A stretch of 64,000 nt of DNA from Bog-756 sp963845485 (GCA_963845485.1 CAWJSI010000014.1:1-64000), one strand, 5' to 3'; positions 54,254-63,652 are shown, numbered from the stretch's first letter. The notes: a model not told the origin generated them from the sequence alone. Program-made: numbers and translations.

Positions 54254-54960
54254 CGGTCCGACGCCATGCGGAGAACGGTGGTGTCGAGACCGGTGGCCCC
54301 GCTGTCGAGGAGCATGGCGACGGCCGCAACGACATCAGCAGCGGCCGTGGGTGAGCCCCCCTCGAGTCGTGCCGATGTGGACACCACGTCGAGGCAGACT
54401 CCTCGCCTCCGGTGGTCGAGGGCCAGCGACCGAACCATCACCTCGACGGCGTCGGCCACGGCCGACTCGAGCGACCACCCAGCGGACCGCTTGCCCTCGG
54501 GGCGCTCCGTTACCGCCACCACCCGACCACCGTCGGGGCAACGACTGCACGCCGCGGTCAGGGCGGCGAACCACAGGGCGAAGGGGGTCTCCAGCCGGGC
54601 GGCCCATGTCCCGAGATCGACATCGACCAGCGGGACAGGCGGCGTCTCCTCCGGCCATACCGCCACCACCAGGCGGTCGGCGGGGGCTCCGGCGCGCTGG
54701 CCGTCACGCCAAGCTTCGATGACCGGCCCCTCCGACCAGGCCGGATCGAGGACGACAGCCGGCAGTTCCTCCAGTGCGGCGCCGAGACCATCGGCGAGGG
54801 GCCGGGCCGCCGGGGTCCCGATGCAGACGGTACGCCCGGATTCGATCCCCTCGCTCACGGCCGGTCGTTCCCCCCACGGATCACCATCCAGGGTTAGCAC
54901 ACGCCCACGGGCCACCCGGCCCGCAACGACCACCCGCACTCCTGTTGACTCGCCGGCCAC
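54250..54960 (-). CDS. Degenerate SDR-like protein
   Basis: Protein of 236 residues with the layout of an SDR but without its catalytic residues. The N-terminal Gly-rich motif is absent (VVVAGRVARGRVLTLDG instead). The equivalent of the YxxxK helix reads GWSLESAVADAVEVMVRSLALDHRRRGVCLDVVS, where the helix and the following GVxxxxVS are recognisable but Tyr and Lys are missing. It likely serves as a structural or regulatory partner of the active SDR, whose TTG start overlaps its stop. The start GTG 54960 is chosen just inside the divergent gap with the P450 gene. Confidence 0.6.
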   Translation of the reverse strand: MAGESTGVRVVVAGRVARGRVLTLDGDPWGERPAVSEGIESGRTVCIGTPAARPLADGLGAALEELPAVVLDPAWSEGPVIEAWRDGQRAGAPADRLVVAVWPEETPPVPLVDVDLGTWAARLETPFALWFAALTAACSRCPDGGRVVAVTERPEGKRSAGWSLESAVADAVEVMVRSLALDHRRRGVCLDVVSTSARLEGGSPTAAADVVAAVAMLLDSGATGLDTTVLRMASDR

Positions 54961-54964
54961 CCCG

Positions 54965-54970
54965 TAGGCT
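54965..54970 (+). promoter_or_regulatory. Leaderless-type -10 box of the P450 gene
   Basis: TAGGCT lies exactly 7 bases before the ATG at 54978, and only 5 bases separate it from the start of the divergent SDR-like gene. Confidence 0.45.
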
Positions 54971-54977
54971 CAGCACC

Positions 54978-56279
54978 ATGGCCACGTCCGCCACCCTGGT
55001 GCAGCCGGCGGCCCCCACCGTGAGCGGGCCCGTGCCGTGGGTGGGGGGAGGCCTCGGGCTGCTTTCCGATCCCACCGCTTTTTTCGCCCGGCAGCGGCTG
55101 AAGCACGGTGACACGTTCGTAGTCGAGGCCTTCGGCCACCACCTGTTCTGCGTGTTCTCGCCCGAGGGCGTCCGCTCCCTCTACGCCCAGCCCGAGGACG
55201 AGGCCAGTTTCGGTATCGCCACCTACCAACTGATCAAGGCCAAAGTTCCCGTCGAGCTGCTGCTCGGCCGCCGCAACCACCCCAAGGCCCTGTTCGGGAG
55301 TCAGCGGGTCGAGGACTACCTCGGCCATCTCCACCGGGCCGTCGACCTCGAGATGGCCCGGCTCGGACCGAGCGGCACGTTCGAAGCCTTCGCCCAGATG
55401 CGACGGCTCGGCCATCGCCTGGGACTGGCCTCCTGGGCCGGGAGCGAGGCGGCCGCAGAGCCCTACATCGAACAGCTCATCCCCCTCTTCGACCGCCTGG
55501 ACAGCTCGGAGTCCTTCGTTCGACCGGGCCAGGCCGCGCTGACCTGGGCCACCCGCAAACGGCGCGAGTGGGCGGCCATGGCCGGCATCGAGCGGATCTT
55601 CGGCGAGATCATCGAGGCACGGTCGCGGCGTCCCCCGGTCGACGACTTCCTCACCCAGATCCTCGACTCGTACAGCGACCTGCCCGAGGAGGAGCGCGCC
55701 GTGGCCACGGCGCGCGACGTCATCGTCATCCACATGGGCTCACAGTCCAACCTCTATGCCGCCCTGGCATGGACCCTCGTCAACCTGCTGCAACGCCCTG
55801 AGCTCGTGGCCCAGGTTCGCGACGGGGACGACAGCCTTCTTGACCGGTGTGCCAACGAGTCCATCCGCATGGCGCAGCGCTCGATCACCCTCCGCCAGGT
55901 GCTCACGCCCATCGACGTGGATACTGGAGGAGGCACCTACCGGCTCGGGCCCGGGGTGCTCCTCTGCACCATGCTGTCGTCCCACAACACCACGGCGGCT
56001 CCCGGGCTCGATCACTTTGACCCCGACCACTACGAGGGTCGCCGACTCTCCTCCCAGGTGGCGCTGCCCACCAAGGAGCTTGTGAGCACGTTCGGCCACG
56101 GGGTGCACTCCTGTCCCGCGGCCCGCTTCTCGATCGCCGCCATCCGGGTCACCATCCAGGGACTGCTCGGCCGCTACGAACTCACCCCGCAGTTCACCCA
56201 TGCCGCGCCGCGCCGGCGCCAGATCGGCGGCGTGGCCCGATCAGCCCGTCCCTGTCGCATCCGTTACCGCCTGGACTGA
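54978..56279 (+). CDS. Cytochrome P450 with unusual I-helix
   Basis: Heme monooxygenase of 433 residues. The heme loop is FGHGVHSCPAARFS with the Cys ligand near residue 379, and ExxR is ESIR near 294. The I-helix reads VIHMGSQSNLYAALAW, without the usual AGxxT: the O2-activating Thr is replaced (SN), as in CYP7/CYP8 or other isomerase-type P450s. No membrane anchor is seen. It might therefore catalyse a rearrangement, or use a steroid-like substrate. It starts at ATG 54978 from a promoter that overlaps the divergent SDR-like gene, so the genes are likely co-regulated. Confidence 0.87.
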   Translation: MATSATLVQPAAPTVSGPVPWVGGGLGLLSDPTAFFARQRLKHGDTFVVEAFGHHLFCVFSPEGVRSLYAQPEDEASFGIATYQLIKAKVPVELLLGRRNHPKALFGSQRVEDYLGHLHRAVDLEMARLGPSGTFEAFAQMRRLGHRLGLASWAGSEAAAEPYIEQLIPLFDRLDSSESFVRPGQAALTWATRKRREWAAMAGIERIFGEIIEARSRRPPVDDFLTQILDSYSDLPEEERAVATARDVIVIHMGSQSNLYAALAWTLVNLLQRPELVAQVRDGDDSLLDRCANESIRMAQRSITLRQVLTPIDVDTGGGTYRLGPGVLLCTMLSSHNTTAAPGLDHFDPDHYEGRRLSSQVALPTKELVSTFGHGVHSCPAARFSIAAIRVTIQGLLGRYELTPQFTHAAPRRRQIGGVARSARPCRIRYRLD

Positions 56280-56458
56280 GGACGTTACGACGGTAGTGGC
56301 CCCGGTCCCCACGCCTGGCGCACCTCCCGACCGGTTCCCACGAACGGGTCGGCAGGGGAACGGGCCCACCCGATATCGTCACACCCGGTGACACAATGTT
56401 CCCACCCCGGTCGGGCCACCCGCCCGACCACCGATCCGTGCACCAGCGAAGGACCGAC

Positions 56459-58720
56459 ATGAAGCCCTACGAACCCTTCGACGGGGTCATCGCCCGTACG
56501 CAAGCAGAATCGACCCCCTCGTGGCCCATCCCGCCGCATCCCGGCGAGGACGCCCCCAATGTGGTCGTCATCCTCCTCGACGACACCGGATTCTCCCACT
56601 TCGGCTGCTACGGCTCCGACCTCGCCACACCCAACATCGACCGGCTGGCCGCCGGCGGGCTGCGCTACACCAACTTCCACGTGACCCCGCTGTGCTCGCC
56701 CACCCGTGCCTCGCTGCTCACGGGACGCAACCACCACAGCGTCGGGATGCGGTCGCTGTCCAACTTCGACAGCGGGTACCCGAACATGCGGGGCCACATC
56801 TCCAACCATGCCGCCACCGTGGCCGAGGTGCTGCGGGACGAGGGCTACGCCACCTTCGCCGTCGGCAAGTGGCATCTCTGCGCCATGGACAACGCGTCGG
56901 CCGCCGGGCCCTACGACCAGTGGCCCTGCCAGCGCGGCTTCGACCGCTACTACGGCTTCCTCGAAGGGGAGACCGACCAGTTCCACCCCGAGCTCGTCTA
57001 CGACAACCACAGCGTCGAGGCTCCCGGCACCCCCGAGGACGGCTACCACCTGAGTGAGGACCTCGTGGACCACGCCCTCCACTTCATCCACGACTCGGTC
57101 TCCATCCGCCCGGACCGGCCCTTCTTCACCTACCTGGCCTTCGGCGCCATGCACGCCCCCCACCAGGCCCCCCAGGCCTACCTGGACAAGTACCGGGGCC
57201 GCTTCGACGAGGGATGGGACGTGGCCCGAGACCGGTGGTTCGCCAAACAACAAGAGATGGGCCTGCTCCCCCCGGGCACCCAGCTCGCTCCCCGCAACCC
57301 CGGGGTCGAGCCGTGGGACTCACTGCCCGAGAACCACCGCCTCCTGGCCGCCCGACTCCAAGAGGCGTTCGCCGCCTTCCTCGAGCACACCGACGACCAG
57401 ATCGGCCGGTTCGTGGCCGGCCTCGACGAACTGGGCCAGCTCGACAACACCCTCATCTTGCTGATGTCGGACAACGGAGCCAGCCAGGAGGGCGGACCCT
57501 TCGGTGTCCTGCACGAGATGAAGTACTTCAACTTCGTCGCCGAGTCGCCCGACGAGGCCGTGGAGCGCATCGACGACATCGGCGGCCCCCACAGCCACTC
57601 CAACTACCCCTGGGGATGGGCCCAGGCCGGCAACACCCCGTTCAAGTGGTACAAGCAGAACACCCACGAGGGCGGGGTGCACGTGCCCCTCATCGTGCAC
57701 TGGCCCGACCGCATCACCGACGGGGGCTCACTGCGCCACCAGTTCCACCACGTGAGCGACATCGTCCCCACCATCTACGAGACGCTCGGCGTGGAGCCGC
57801 CCGCCGTCTACCGCGGACTCGAGCAGATCCCGGTGTCGGGAACCTCCCTGCACTACACATTTGCTGCTCCCGACGAACCGGGACACAAACGGGTCCAGTA
57901 CTTCGAGATGATGGGCCACCGGGGCATCTACGCCGACGGCTGGAAGGCGGTCACCCGGCATCAGTCTGGCGTGCCCTTCGCCGACGACGACTGGGAGCTC
58001 TACCATCTCGACGAGGACCGCTCCGAATGCACCAACCTCGCGGCCGAACAGCCCGACCGGGTGGCCGCCCTCGTCGAGCTCTGGTGGAAGGAGGCCGAGG
58101 AGTACGGCGTGCTCCCCCTCGACGACCGCACCATCGAGCTCTTCTTCACCCGGTACCGGGACCGCTCCCCCCACCCGACCAGTCGCCGGTACGCCTACTT
58201 CCCGCCGATGTCACCCCTTCCGGGCCAGGCCGCTCCCTCCCTCGGCGGGCGGGGCTGGGACCTGGCCGCCACCATCGACCGTCCCGCCGGTGGCGGCGGG
58301 GTCCTCTACGCCTCGGGCAACGAGAACTCGGGCGTCAGCCTGTTTGTCCAGGACGACCGACTGGTCCTCGACTACAACTGCTTCGGCGATCACCACATTG
58401 GGGTCTCGGAAGAAGCGGTGCCGGTCGGCCCGTCGGTCGTCGGCGTCCACTTCGTGCGGAACGGCCAGGCCGGTGAGGCCACCCTGGTCATCGACGGGGA
58501 GTCGAGGGGCACCCTCGCCGTGCCCTTCGTCATGACGATGATCTCCAGCGTGGGCCCGAGCGTCGGCTACGACCACGGCTCGCCGGTGAGCGAGCGCTAC
58601 ACCGCCCCGTTCCCCTTCGAGGGGACGCTGCACCGGTTGGACATCTCGCTCGCCCGGTCGGCCCCCTCGAGCGACACGGAGAGCCAGGCCGCCGAGCGAG
58701 CCGCCATGTCCCGTCAGTGA
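56459..58720 (+). CDS. Arylsulfatase-like sulfatase
   Basis: Sulfatase of 753 residues. The formylglycine motif CxPxR appears as LCSPTRASLLTGR with the modified Cys79. Metal ligands are in VVVILLDDTGFSHFG at the start, GKWHLCAMD, and LLMSDNGASQEGG. The C-terminal 200 residues have a beta-sandwich. No signal peptide precedes the domain, so it is cytoplasmic or exported by another route. AAGGA lies 6 bases before ATG 56459. An anaerobic maturase or formylglycine enzyme gene is not in the window. Substrate may be a sulfated lipid or steroid, as judged by the sulfotransferase at 27139. Confidence 0.9.
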   Translation: MKPYEPFDGVIARTQAESTPSWPIPPHPGEDAPNVVVILLDDTGFSHFGCYGSDLATPNIDRLAAGGLRYTNFHVTPLCSPTRASLLTGRNHHSVGMRSLSNFDSGYPNMRGHISNHAATVAEVLRDEGYATFAVGKWHLCAMDNASAAGPYDQWPCQRGFDRYYGFLEGETDQFHPELVYDNHSVEAPGTPEDGYHLSEDLVDHALHFIHDSVSIRPDRPFFTYLAFGAMHAPHQAPQAYLDKYRGRFDEGWDVARDRWFAKQQEMGLLPPGTQLAPRNPGVEPWDSLPENHRLLAARLQEAFAAFLEHTDDQIGRFVAGLDELGQLDNTLILLMSDNGASQEGGPFGVLHEMKYFNFVAESPDEAVERIDDIGGPHSHSNYPWGWAQAGNTPFKWYKQNTHEGGVHVPLIVHWPDRITDGGSLRHQFHHVSDIVPTIYETLGVEPPAVYRGLEQIPVSGTSLHYTFAAPDEPGHKRVQYFEMMGHRGIYADGWKAVTRHQSGVPFADDDWELYHLDEDRSECTNLAAEQPDRVAALVELWWKEAEEYGVLPLDDRTIELFFTRYRDRSPHPTSRRYAYFPPMSPLPGQAAPSLGGRGWDLAATIDRPAGGGGVLYASGNENSGVSLFVQDDRLVLDYNCFGDHHIGVSEEAVPVGPSVVGVHFVRNGQAGEATLVIDGESRGTLAVPFVMTMISSVGPSVGYDHGSPVSERYTAPFPFEGTLHRLDISLARSAPSSDTESQAAERAAMSRQ

Positions 58721-58781
58721 TGGGTCCCTGTCCCTGACCCAGGGCCACCGCGCACCGTGGCCCTGCCAGGGGTGCGACCGG

Positions 58782-59651
58782 TCAGGCCGTGAAGCGAGCC
58801 GAGGCCCCGGCGTCGATGTCGATGACCGACCCGGTGATGTGCCGTGCCCCCTCCGAGGCCAGGAAGACGACCGCCGCGGTGATCTCCTCGGGCTCGAGCC
58901 ACGGGACCGGCTGCACGTGCAGGGCGGTCATCCCGGGCTCGACGTCCTCACGGGTGGGGTGCTCGAGGTCCGGCCGCATGAGTCCGTAGAGGACGTCGTT
59001 GTGGATCATGGGGGTCGAGACATTGCCCGGGGCCACGGCGTTCACGGTCACGCCGAAGGCGGCCAACTCGAAGGCCACCGACTTGACCAGACCGATCACC
59101 CCCCACTTGGAGGCCACGTAGGCCGGGATGCCCGGGTTGGACGACCGGCCCATCATCGAGGAGACACCGATGATGCGACCCCAGCGCTGACGTCGCATGA
59201 ACGGGGACGCCGCCCGCATGGCATTGAACACCCCGGTGAGGTTGGTGTCGATGGTCTCGCTCCACTCGGATGCGGTCATGGAGCAGATCGACCCGAGGGC
59301 GTTGATGCCGGCGTTGGCCACCAGGATGTCGACCGATCCGAGCTCGCCGTGGGCCGCCTCGACGAAGGCGACCGTGGCATCGAGATCCCGGACGTCGGCC
59401 ACCGACGACAGGCAGCGTCGGCCCTCGGCCTCCACCAGCCGGACCGTCTCGGCCAGGTCCTCCTCGGTGCCGAGGGGATAACCCACGCTGTCCAGGTCGT
59501 GGCAGAGATCGCTGACGGCGATATCGGCCCCCAACCGGGCGAACTCGAGCGCGTGGGAGCGGCCCTGGCCCCGGGCCCCCCCGGTGATCACCGCCACTCT
59601 CCCTGCGAAGGGTTGCGCGGCGTTCGGCTCCGATGTCGTAGCTGTCGTCAT
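58782..59651 (-). CDS. Mycofactocin-type SDR oxidoreductase
   Basis: NAD-dependent SDR of 289 residues. The coenzyme motif TGGARGQGRSHALEFARLGADI, the following DLCHDLDSVGYPLGTEEDLAETVRLVE and ADVRDLDA match the mycofactocin-coupled subfamily, in which the nicotinamide is bound tightly and the electrons pass to mycofactocin. The catalytic Tyr-Lys is in YVASKWG. GGGGAGAG lies before ATG 59651. It converges on the sulfatase. Substrates are alcohols; no mycofactocin biosynthetic gene is in the window. Confidence 0.87.
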   Translation of the reverse strand: MTTATTSEPNAAQPFAGRVAVITGGARGQGRSHALEFARLGADIAVSDLCHDLDSVGYPLGTEEDLAETVRLVEAEGRRCLSSVADVRDLDATVAFVEAAHGELGSVDILVANAGINALGSICSMTASEWSETIDTNLTGVFNAMRAASPFMRRQRWGRIIGVSSMMGRSSNPGIPAYVASKWGVIGLVKSVAFELAAFGVTVNAVAPGNVSTPMIHNDVLYGLMRPDLEHPTREDVEPGMTALHVQPVPWLEPEEITAAVVFLASEGARHITGSVIDIDAGASARFTA

Positions 59652-59793
59652 GGTCTCTCCCCTGGTCGCCCGGCGCCGCAGCCCGTGGTTAGGGCGGGTG
59701 GCTGGTGACGTCACCGTAGTGGCGTCGGGAGACGCGATCCTGTCCGAAAGGGACCACGTGGGACCGGAGCGGTCTTCGTGGAGGTTGCCCGGG

Positions 59794-60543
59794 TCAGCCG
59801 GCGCGACCCCACCTGCGGAGGACCCGCCGGTACCGGGCGTCCCAGCCCTCGTAGGCCCGCCGGAGGGCCGTCCCCGGCCACGACTCGGGCAACAGGTCTG
59901 CTGGGAGCAGGGGGTCGGCTTGGAGATGGCGCAGCACGGTGGCCGACAGGACGAACCCCGGGGCGAGGTCGCCCGGGTCCGTCGGCGGCAGGTCGGCCAT
60001 CTCGGCCTCCAGGCGGGCGGCCGTCCGGACCCAGCCGTCGAGATCCCACAACGCGGCGGCCAACGTTCGGGGGTCCGCCTCGGGGGTCGCCGAATAGACC
60101 ATGAGGTCAGGGTCCCCGGCCGGATCGGGCTGGAGCACGATGTTGTCGGGGCGCAGCCACACCCCTTCGCGCTGTTCAGCCAGCCGGGCGAGGCCGAGGG
60201 ACCGCCGTCGGGCGGCACGGTCGTCGGCCGCCTGTCCCGAAGCCGTCACCACCACCATCCGCCACGAGCCGTCCCAGGGTCCGGTCCCGCCCTGCCGGCT
60301 GGTGACCTGGCGGTCCCGGCGGGCGAGCAGGTGCCCGGCCAGCCGGTACCGGCCCGACCCGTCGGTGGTCACCTCGCCGGCCGCGGCCATCCGGGAGAGG
60401 GCCACCCGGGCCCGGTTCTCGTTGATGCCGAACAGTCCGGCCAAATGCACCAGGTGGGAGACGGGCAGCTGGGGCGGCTCTTCGCCCAGCAGGGCGCTGG
60501 CCAGCACCGACCGGGCCGTCAGCGGGGTATTACTTTCTTGCAT
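59794..60543 (-). CDS. PaaX-like transcriptional regulator
   Basis: Regulator of 249 residues resembling PaaX, the repressor of phenylacetyl-CoA genes. An N-terminal winged helix is seen in LFGINENRARVALSRMAAAGEVTTDGSGRYRLAG, followed by WRMVVVTASGQAADDRAARRRSLGL (typical PaaX middle domain) and a C-terminal helical domain (LLPADLLPESWPG). Its own ATG 60543 overlaps the -35 of the divergent desaturase promoter, so binding could regulate both. The ligand would be an acyl-CoA by family, not necessarily phenylacetyl-CoA. Confidence 0.85.
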   Translation of the reverse strand: MQESNTPLTARSVLASALLGEEPPQLPVSHLVHLAGLFGINENRARVALSRMAAAGEVTTDGSGRYRLAGHLLARRDRQVTSRQGGTGPWDGSWRMVVVTASGQAADDRAARRRSLGLARLAEQREGVWLRPDNIVLQPDPAGDPDLMVYSATPEADPRTLAAALWDLDGWVRTAARLEAEMADLPPTDPGDLAPGFVLSATVLRHLQADPLLPADLLPESWPGTALRRAYEGWDARYRRVLRRWGRAG

Positions 60544-60566
60544 CAGCTGTTTGATATCTGTAATAT
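60538..60566 (+). promoter_or_regulatory. Leaderless promoter of the desaturase gene
   Basis: TTGCAT (60538-60543), 17 bases, TAATAT (60561-60566) is near consensus, and ATG 60574 lies 7 bases after the -10. The -35 covers the start codon of the divergent PaaX-like gene, so expression of both is likely linked. Confidence 0.6.
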
Positions 60567-60573
60567 GCCATAC

Positions 60574-61521
60574 ATGTCGCTCACTATGGTGGCCGATGCC
60601 GAGGCCCGGCCGGAGGTGTTCCCGACCGAACGGCTCATGGAGAACGGGATGGCCCGTCCCGACCTCCGCCACGAGCTGCGCCGCATTCCCAACCTGCGCA
60701 ACGCCGTCACCGTGGCCACGGTGTGGCTGTGGGCGGCGGTGATCATCGTCGGGTCGGTGTGGATCGACACCTGGTGGGCGTACGTCATCGCCTTCGTCCT
60801 CATGGGGCCCATGTACGCCCGGTTCGCCATCCTCATGCACGAGGCCGCCCACAAGCTGCTGTTCACCAACAAGCGGGCCAACGACTGGGTCGGCACCTGG
60901 CTCCTGGCCTACCCGAGCTGGACGCCCATCTCCATCTACCGGCGGGGCCACTTCGCCCACCACAAAGAGGAGTTCGGACCGAAGGAGCCCGACATCGCCT
61001 TTTACGGCGGCTACCGCTGTGACACCCGCACCCTGACCCGCCGACTCGTGCGCGACGCCGTGGGCATCTCGGGATGGAAGAACTTCACCCCCCTGTTCAA
61101 GGCTCTCCGTGGCCGGTCCACCCGACGGGTGGCCGGCTCCATCCTCGGGGTGCAAGCCCTGCTGTGGGCCGTCATGTGGGTGACGACGGGACGCTGGTGG
61201 ATCTACCCCCTCTTGTGGTGGCTCCCGTGGATGACCCAGTGGCGGGTGATCAACCGGTTGCGGGCCATTGCCGAGCACGGTGGACTGGAGGCCGGTCAGG
61301 ACCGACGGGTGACCACCCACAATGTGCGCCAGTCCCTGCCCGCCCGGTTCTGGTTCGTGCCGTACAACACCGGGTGGCACCTGGCCCACCACGTAGACAT
61401 GGGCATCCCCTTCCGCAACCTGCCCGCCTTCCACGCCGAGCTCGAGCGAGCCGGCTACATCACCGACGGGATCACGTACCCCAACTACCGCTCCCTGTGG
61501 CGGGCCCTGGCCTCCGCCTGA
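60574..61521 (+). CDS. Membrane fatty-acid desaturase
   Basis: Di-iron desaturase of 315 residues. The three His boxes are HEAAHKLLF, RRGHFAHHKEE and WHLAHHVDM. At least four helices are present (LWAAVIIVGSVWIDTWWAYV, AFVLMGPMYARFA, VQALLWAVMWV and IYPLLWWLPWM). Two other ATG codons (60565 and 60586) are in frame; 60574 is chosen from the promoter position. Alkane monooxygenases share this fold, so hydroxylation is also possible. The divergent PaaX-like regulator suggests control by an acyl-CoA. Confidence 0.88.
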   Translation: MSLTMVADAEARPEVFPTERLMENGMARPDLRHELRRIPNLRNAVTVATVWLWAAVIIVGSVWIDTWWAYVIAFVLMGPMYARFAILMHEAAHKLLFTNKRANDWVGTWLLAYPSWTPISIYRRGHFAHHKEEFGPKEPDIAFYGGYRCDTRTLTRRLVRDAVGISGWKNFTPLFKALRGRSTRRVAGSILGVQALLWAVMWVTTGRWWIYPLLWWLPWMTQWRVINRLRAIAEHGGLEAGQDRRVTTHNVRQSLPARFWFVPYNTGWHLAHHVDMGIPFRNLPAFHAELERAGYITDGITYPNYRSLWRALASA

Positions 61522-61564
61522 GCGATCGACGAACCCACGCCCGTCGGGGGTATAGGGCGCCCCG

Positions 61565-63232
61565 TCAGTTGGGGCGGCCCCGCATGGCCCGGTAGCGACG
61601 CACGAGGGCGGCCGTCGACGAGTCCTGCCCGGCGAGATCGGGAACGGCCGTGTCGGTCAGGGTCGGGGCCAACTGGGCAGCCATCACCTTGCCCAACTCC
61701 ACGCCCCACTGGTCGAAGGAGTCGATGCCCCACACCGCCCCTTCGGTGAACACGGTGTGCTCGTAGAGGGCCACCAGCTGGCCGAGCACCGAGGGCGTGA
61801 GCTTCGGGGCGATGATGGTGGAGCTCGGGTGGTTGCCCGGCATGACCTTGTGAGCCACGACGGCCGGCGCCGTGCCCTCGGCGGCCACCTCTTCGGCCGT
61901 GCGCCCGAAGGCCAGCACCTGGGCCTGGGCGAAGCAGTTCGACATGAGCAGGTCGTGTTGCTCGCCGTGCTCGTGGGTCGACTCGCCGAACCCGATGAAG
62001 TCACAGGGGATCAGCTTGGTCCCCTGGTGGATGAGTTGGTAGAAGGCGTGCTGGCCGTTGGTGCCGGGCTCACCCCAGAAGATCTCCCCGGTCTGGCCCC
62101 ACACCGGGGACCCGTCCCGACGGACCGACTTGCCGTTGGACTCCATGGTCAGCTGCTGGAGGTAGGCGGGGAACCGGGAGAGCCGTTGGCTGTAGGGCAG
62201 CACGGCGTGGGTCTCGGCACCGAAGAGGTTGTCGTACCAGACGTTGAGCATGCCCTGGATGGCCGGCATGTTGGCCTCGAGCGGGGCCGAGGCGAAGTGT
62301 TCGTCGATGGCGTGGAAGCCGGCCAGCATGTCGGCAAAGGCCTCGGGCCCGATGGCCACCATGAGGGAGAAGCCGATGGCCGAGTCATAGGAGTACCGCC
62401 CGCCCACCCAGTCCCAGAACCCGAACATGTTGGCCGGATCGATGCCGAACGAGGTCACCCCCTTCTCGTTGGTGGAGACGGCCACGAAGTGTTTGGCCAC
62501 GGCCTCGTCGCCGGCCCCGAGGCCGTCGAGGAGCCACTGGCGCGCCGCGGAGGCGTTGGTCAGGGTCTCGAGCGTGGTGAAGGTCTTGGAGCTCACCACA
62601 AAGAGCGTCTCGGCCGGGTCGAGGTCGTGGGTCTTGTAGTAGAGGTCGACCGGGTCGATGTTCGAGACGAAGCGACACTCGATGGTCGGGTCGGCGTAGT
62701 CGCGCAGCGCCTCGTAGGCCATGGCCGGTCCCAGGTCCGAGCCACCGATGCCGATGTTGACCACGGCCCGGATGCGCTTCCCGGTGGCCCCGAGCCAGTC
62801 GCCGCTGCGGATCGACGTGGCCACAGTGCCCATCCGGTCGAGCACTTCGTGTACGTCGCCCACGACGTCCCGGCCGTCGACCTCGAGGTGTGAGCCCTTC
62901 GGCATCCGCAGGGCTACATGGAGGACGGCCCGGTCCTCGGTGGTGTTGATGTGCTTCCCGGCGAACATGGCGTCGCGTCGCTGCTCGACGCCGGCCCGGC
63001 GGGCCACGGCCATGAGGGCACGGACCGTCTCGCTGGTGGCGCGGTGCTTCGAGTAGTCGAGATAGAGGTCCCCGGCGGACACGGTCATCGACGACCCTCG
63101 GTCGGGATCATCGGCGAACAGCTGGCGGAGATGGACGGCGTGCACCGACTCCCAGTGGTTGGTGAGCGCCTGCCACTCGGTGGTCGAGGGGATGTCCACC
63201 ACATCGTCGCTGGTCCCTGCTGTGCCGTCCAT
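61565..63232 (-). CDS. pgi: Glucose-6-phosphate isomerase
   Basis: Glycolytic isomerase of 555 residues. The family signatures are intact: AVVNIGIGGSDLGPAMAYEA, LFVVSSKTFTTLETL, GEPGTNGQHAFYQLIHQGT (with the catalytic Glu and His), and GIDSFDQWGVELGK. AGGAAAGG lies upstream of ATG 63232. The reading frame is intact. It is convergent with the desaturase and stands alone. Its sequence is of the common bacterial/eukaryotic type, not the archaeal cupin type. Confidence 0.97.
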   Translation of the reverse strand: MDGTAGTSDDVVDIPSTTEWQALTNHWESVHAVHLRQLFADDPDRGSSMTVSAGDLYLDYSKHRATSETVRALMAVARRAGVEQRRDAMFAGKHINTTEDRAVLHVALRMPKGSHLEVDGRDVVGDVHEVLDRMGTVATSIRSGDWLGATGKRIRAVVNIGIGGSDLGPAMAYEALRDYADPTIECRFVSNIDPVDLYYKTHDLDPAETLFVVSSKTFTTLETLTNASAARQWLLDGLGAGDEAVAKHFVAVSTNEKGVTSFGIDPANMFGFWDWVGGRYSYDSAIGFSLMVAIGPEAFADMLAGFHAIDEHFASAPLEANMPAIQGMLNVWYDNLFGAETHAVLPYSQRLSRFPAYLQQLTMESNGKSVRRDGSPVWGQTGEIFWGEPGTNGQHAFYQLIHQGTKLIPCDFIGFGESTHEHGEQHDLLMSNCFAQAQVLAFGRTAEEVAAEGTAPAVVAHKVMPGNHPSSTIIAPKLTPSVLGQLVALYEHTVFTEGAVWGIDSFDQWGVELGKVMAAQLAPTLTDTAVPDLAGQDSSTAALVRRYRAMRGRPN

Positions 63233-63652
63233 GCTGCGCCTTTCCTGCCGTGTCGTCGAGGCTGAGCCGGTGGTGCCTGTCCGTCGGTGACCGGGTCCAT
63301 CGTGGCACCGCCCGGGCTGCCCTGCCCGCCCGAACGAGAAGATAACCCACCATTCACTTTCCAGTGACCTGGTGATCGCGGGTTGTTCACCTGGGATTTC
63401 TAAGGTGCCTGTGATGGGGGCCGACCGCGACATCTTCTGTACTCGCCCGGCTCGGCCTGCGACTGTCGTCCAACCCGGGCATCCGGCCGAGCCGGCTCCA
63501 GGCTCACTCTGGCCTTCCCTGCCTCTCACGGCATCCTCACCCGCTGCGGCGCCCCGGCGGGGGCGTCGGAGCGACGGGAGCACCACGCCCTTCCGGCGAC
63601 GCTGGTGCTCCGCTCCGGCCGGCACGCGGTTCCGCCGGGCCGGTGACCGTCG
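63233..63652. other. Region between pgi and the receiver gene
   Basis: No convincing gene in 420 bases; an open frame at 63372-63656 is low-complexity and unlikely. TCACT-ttcc-AGTGA (63354-63367) is a 5-base inverted repeat, similar in shape to the one at 10344. The stretch GATTTCTAAGGT near 63395 could be a -10 region for the plus-strand gene. Confidence 0.4.
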
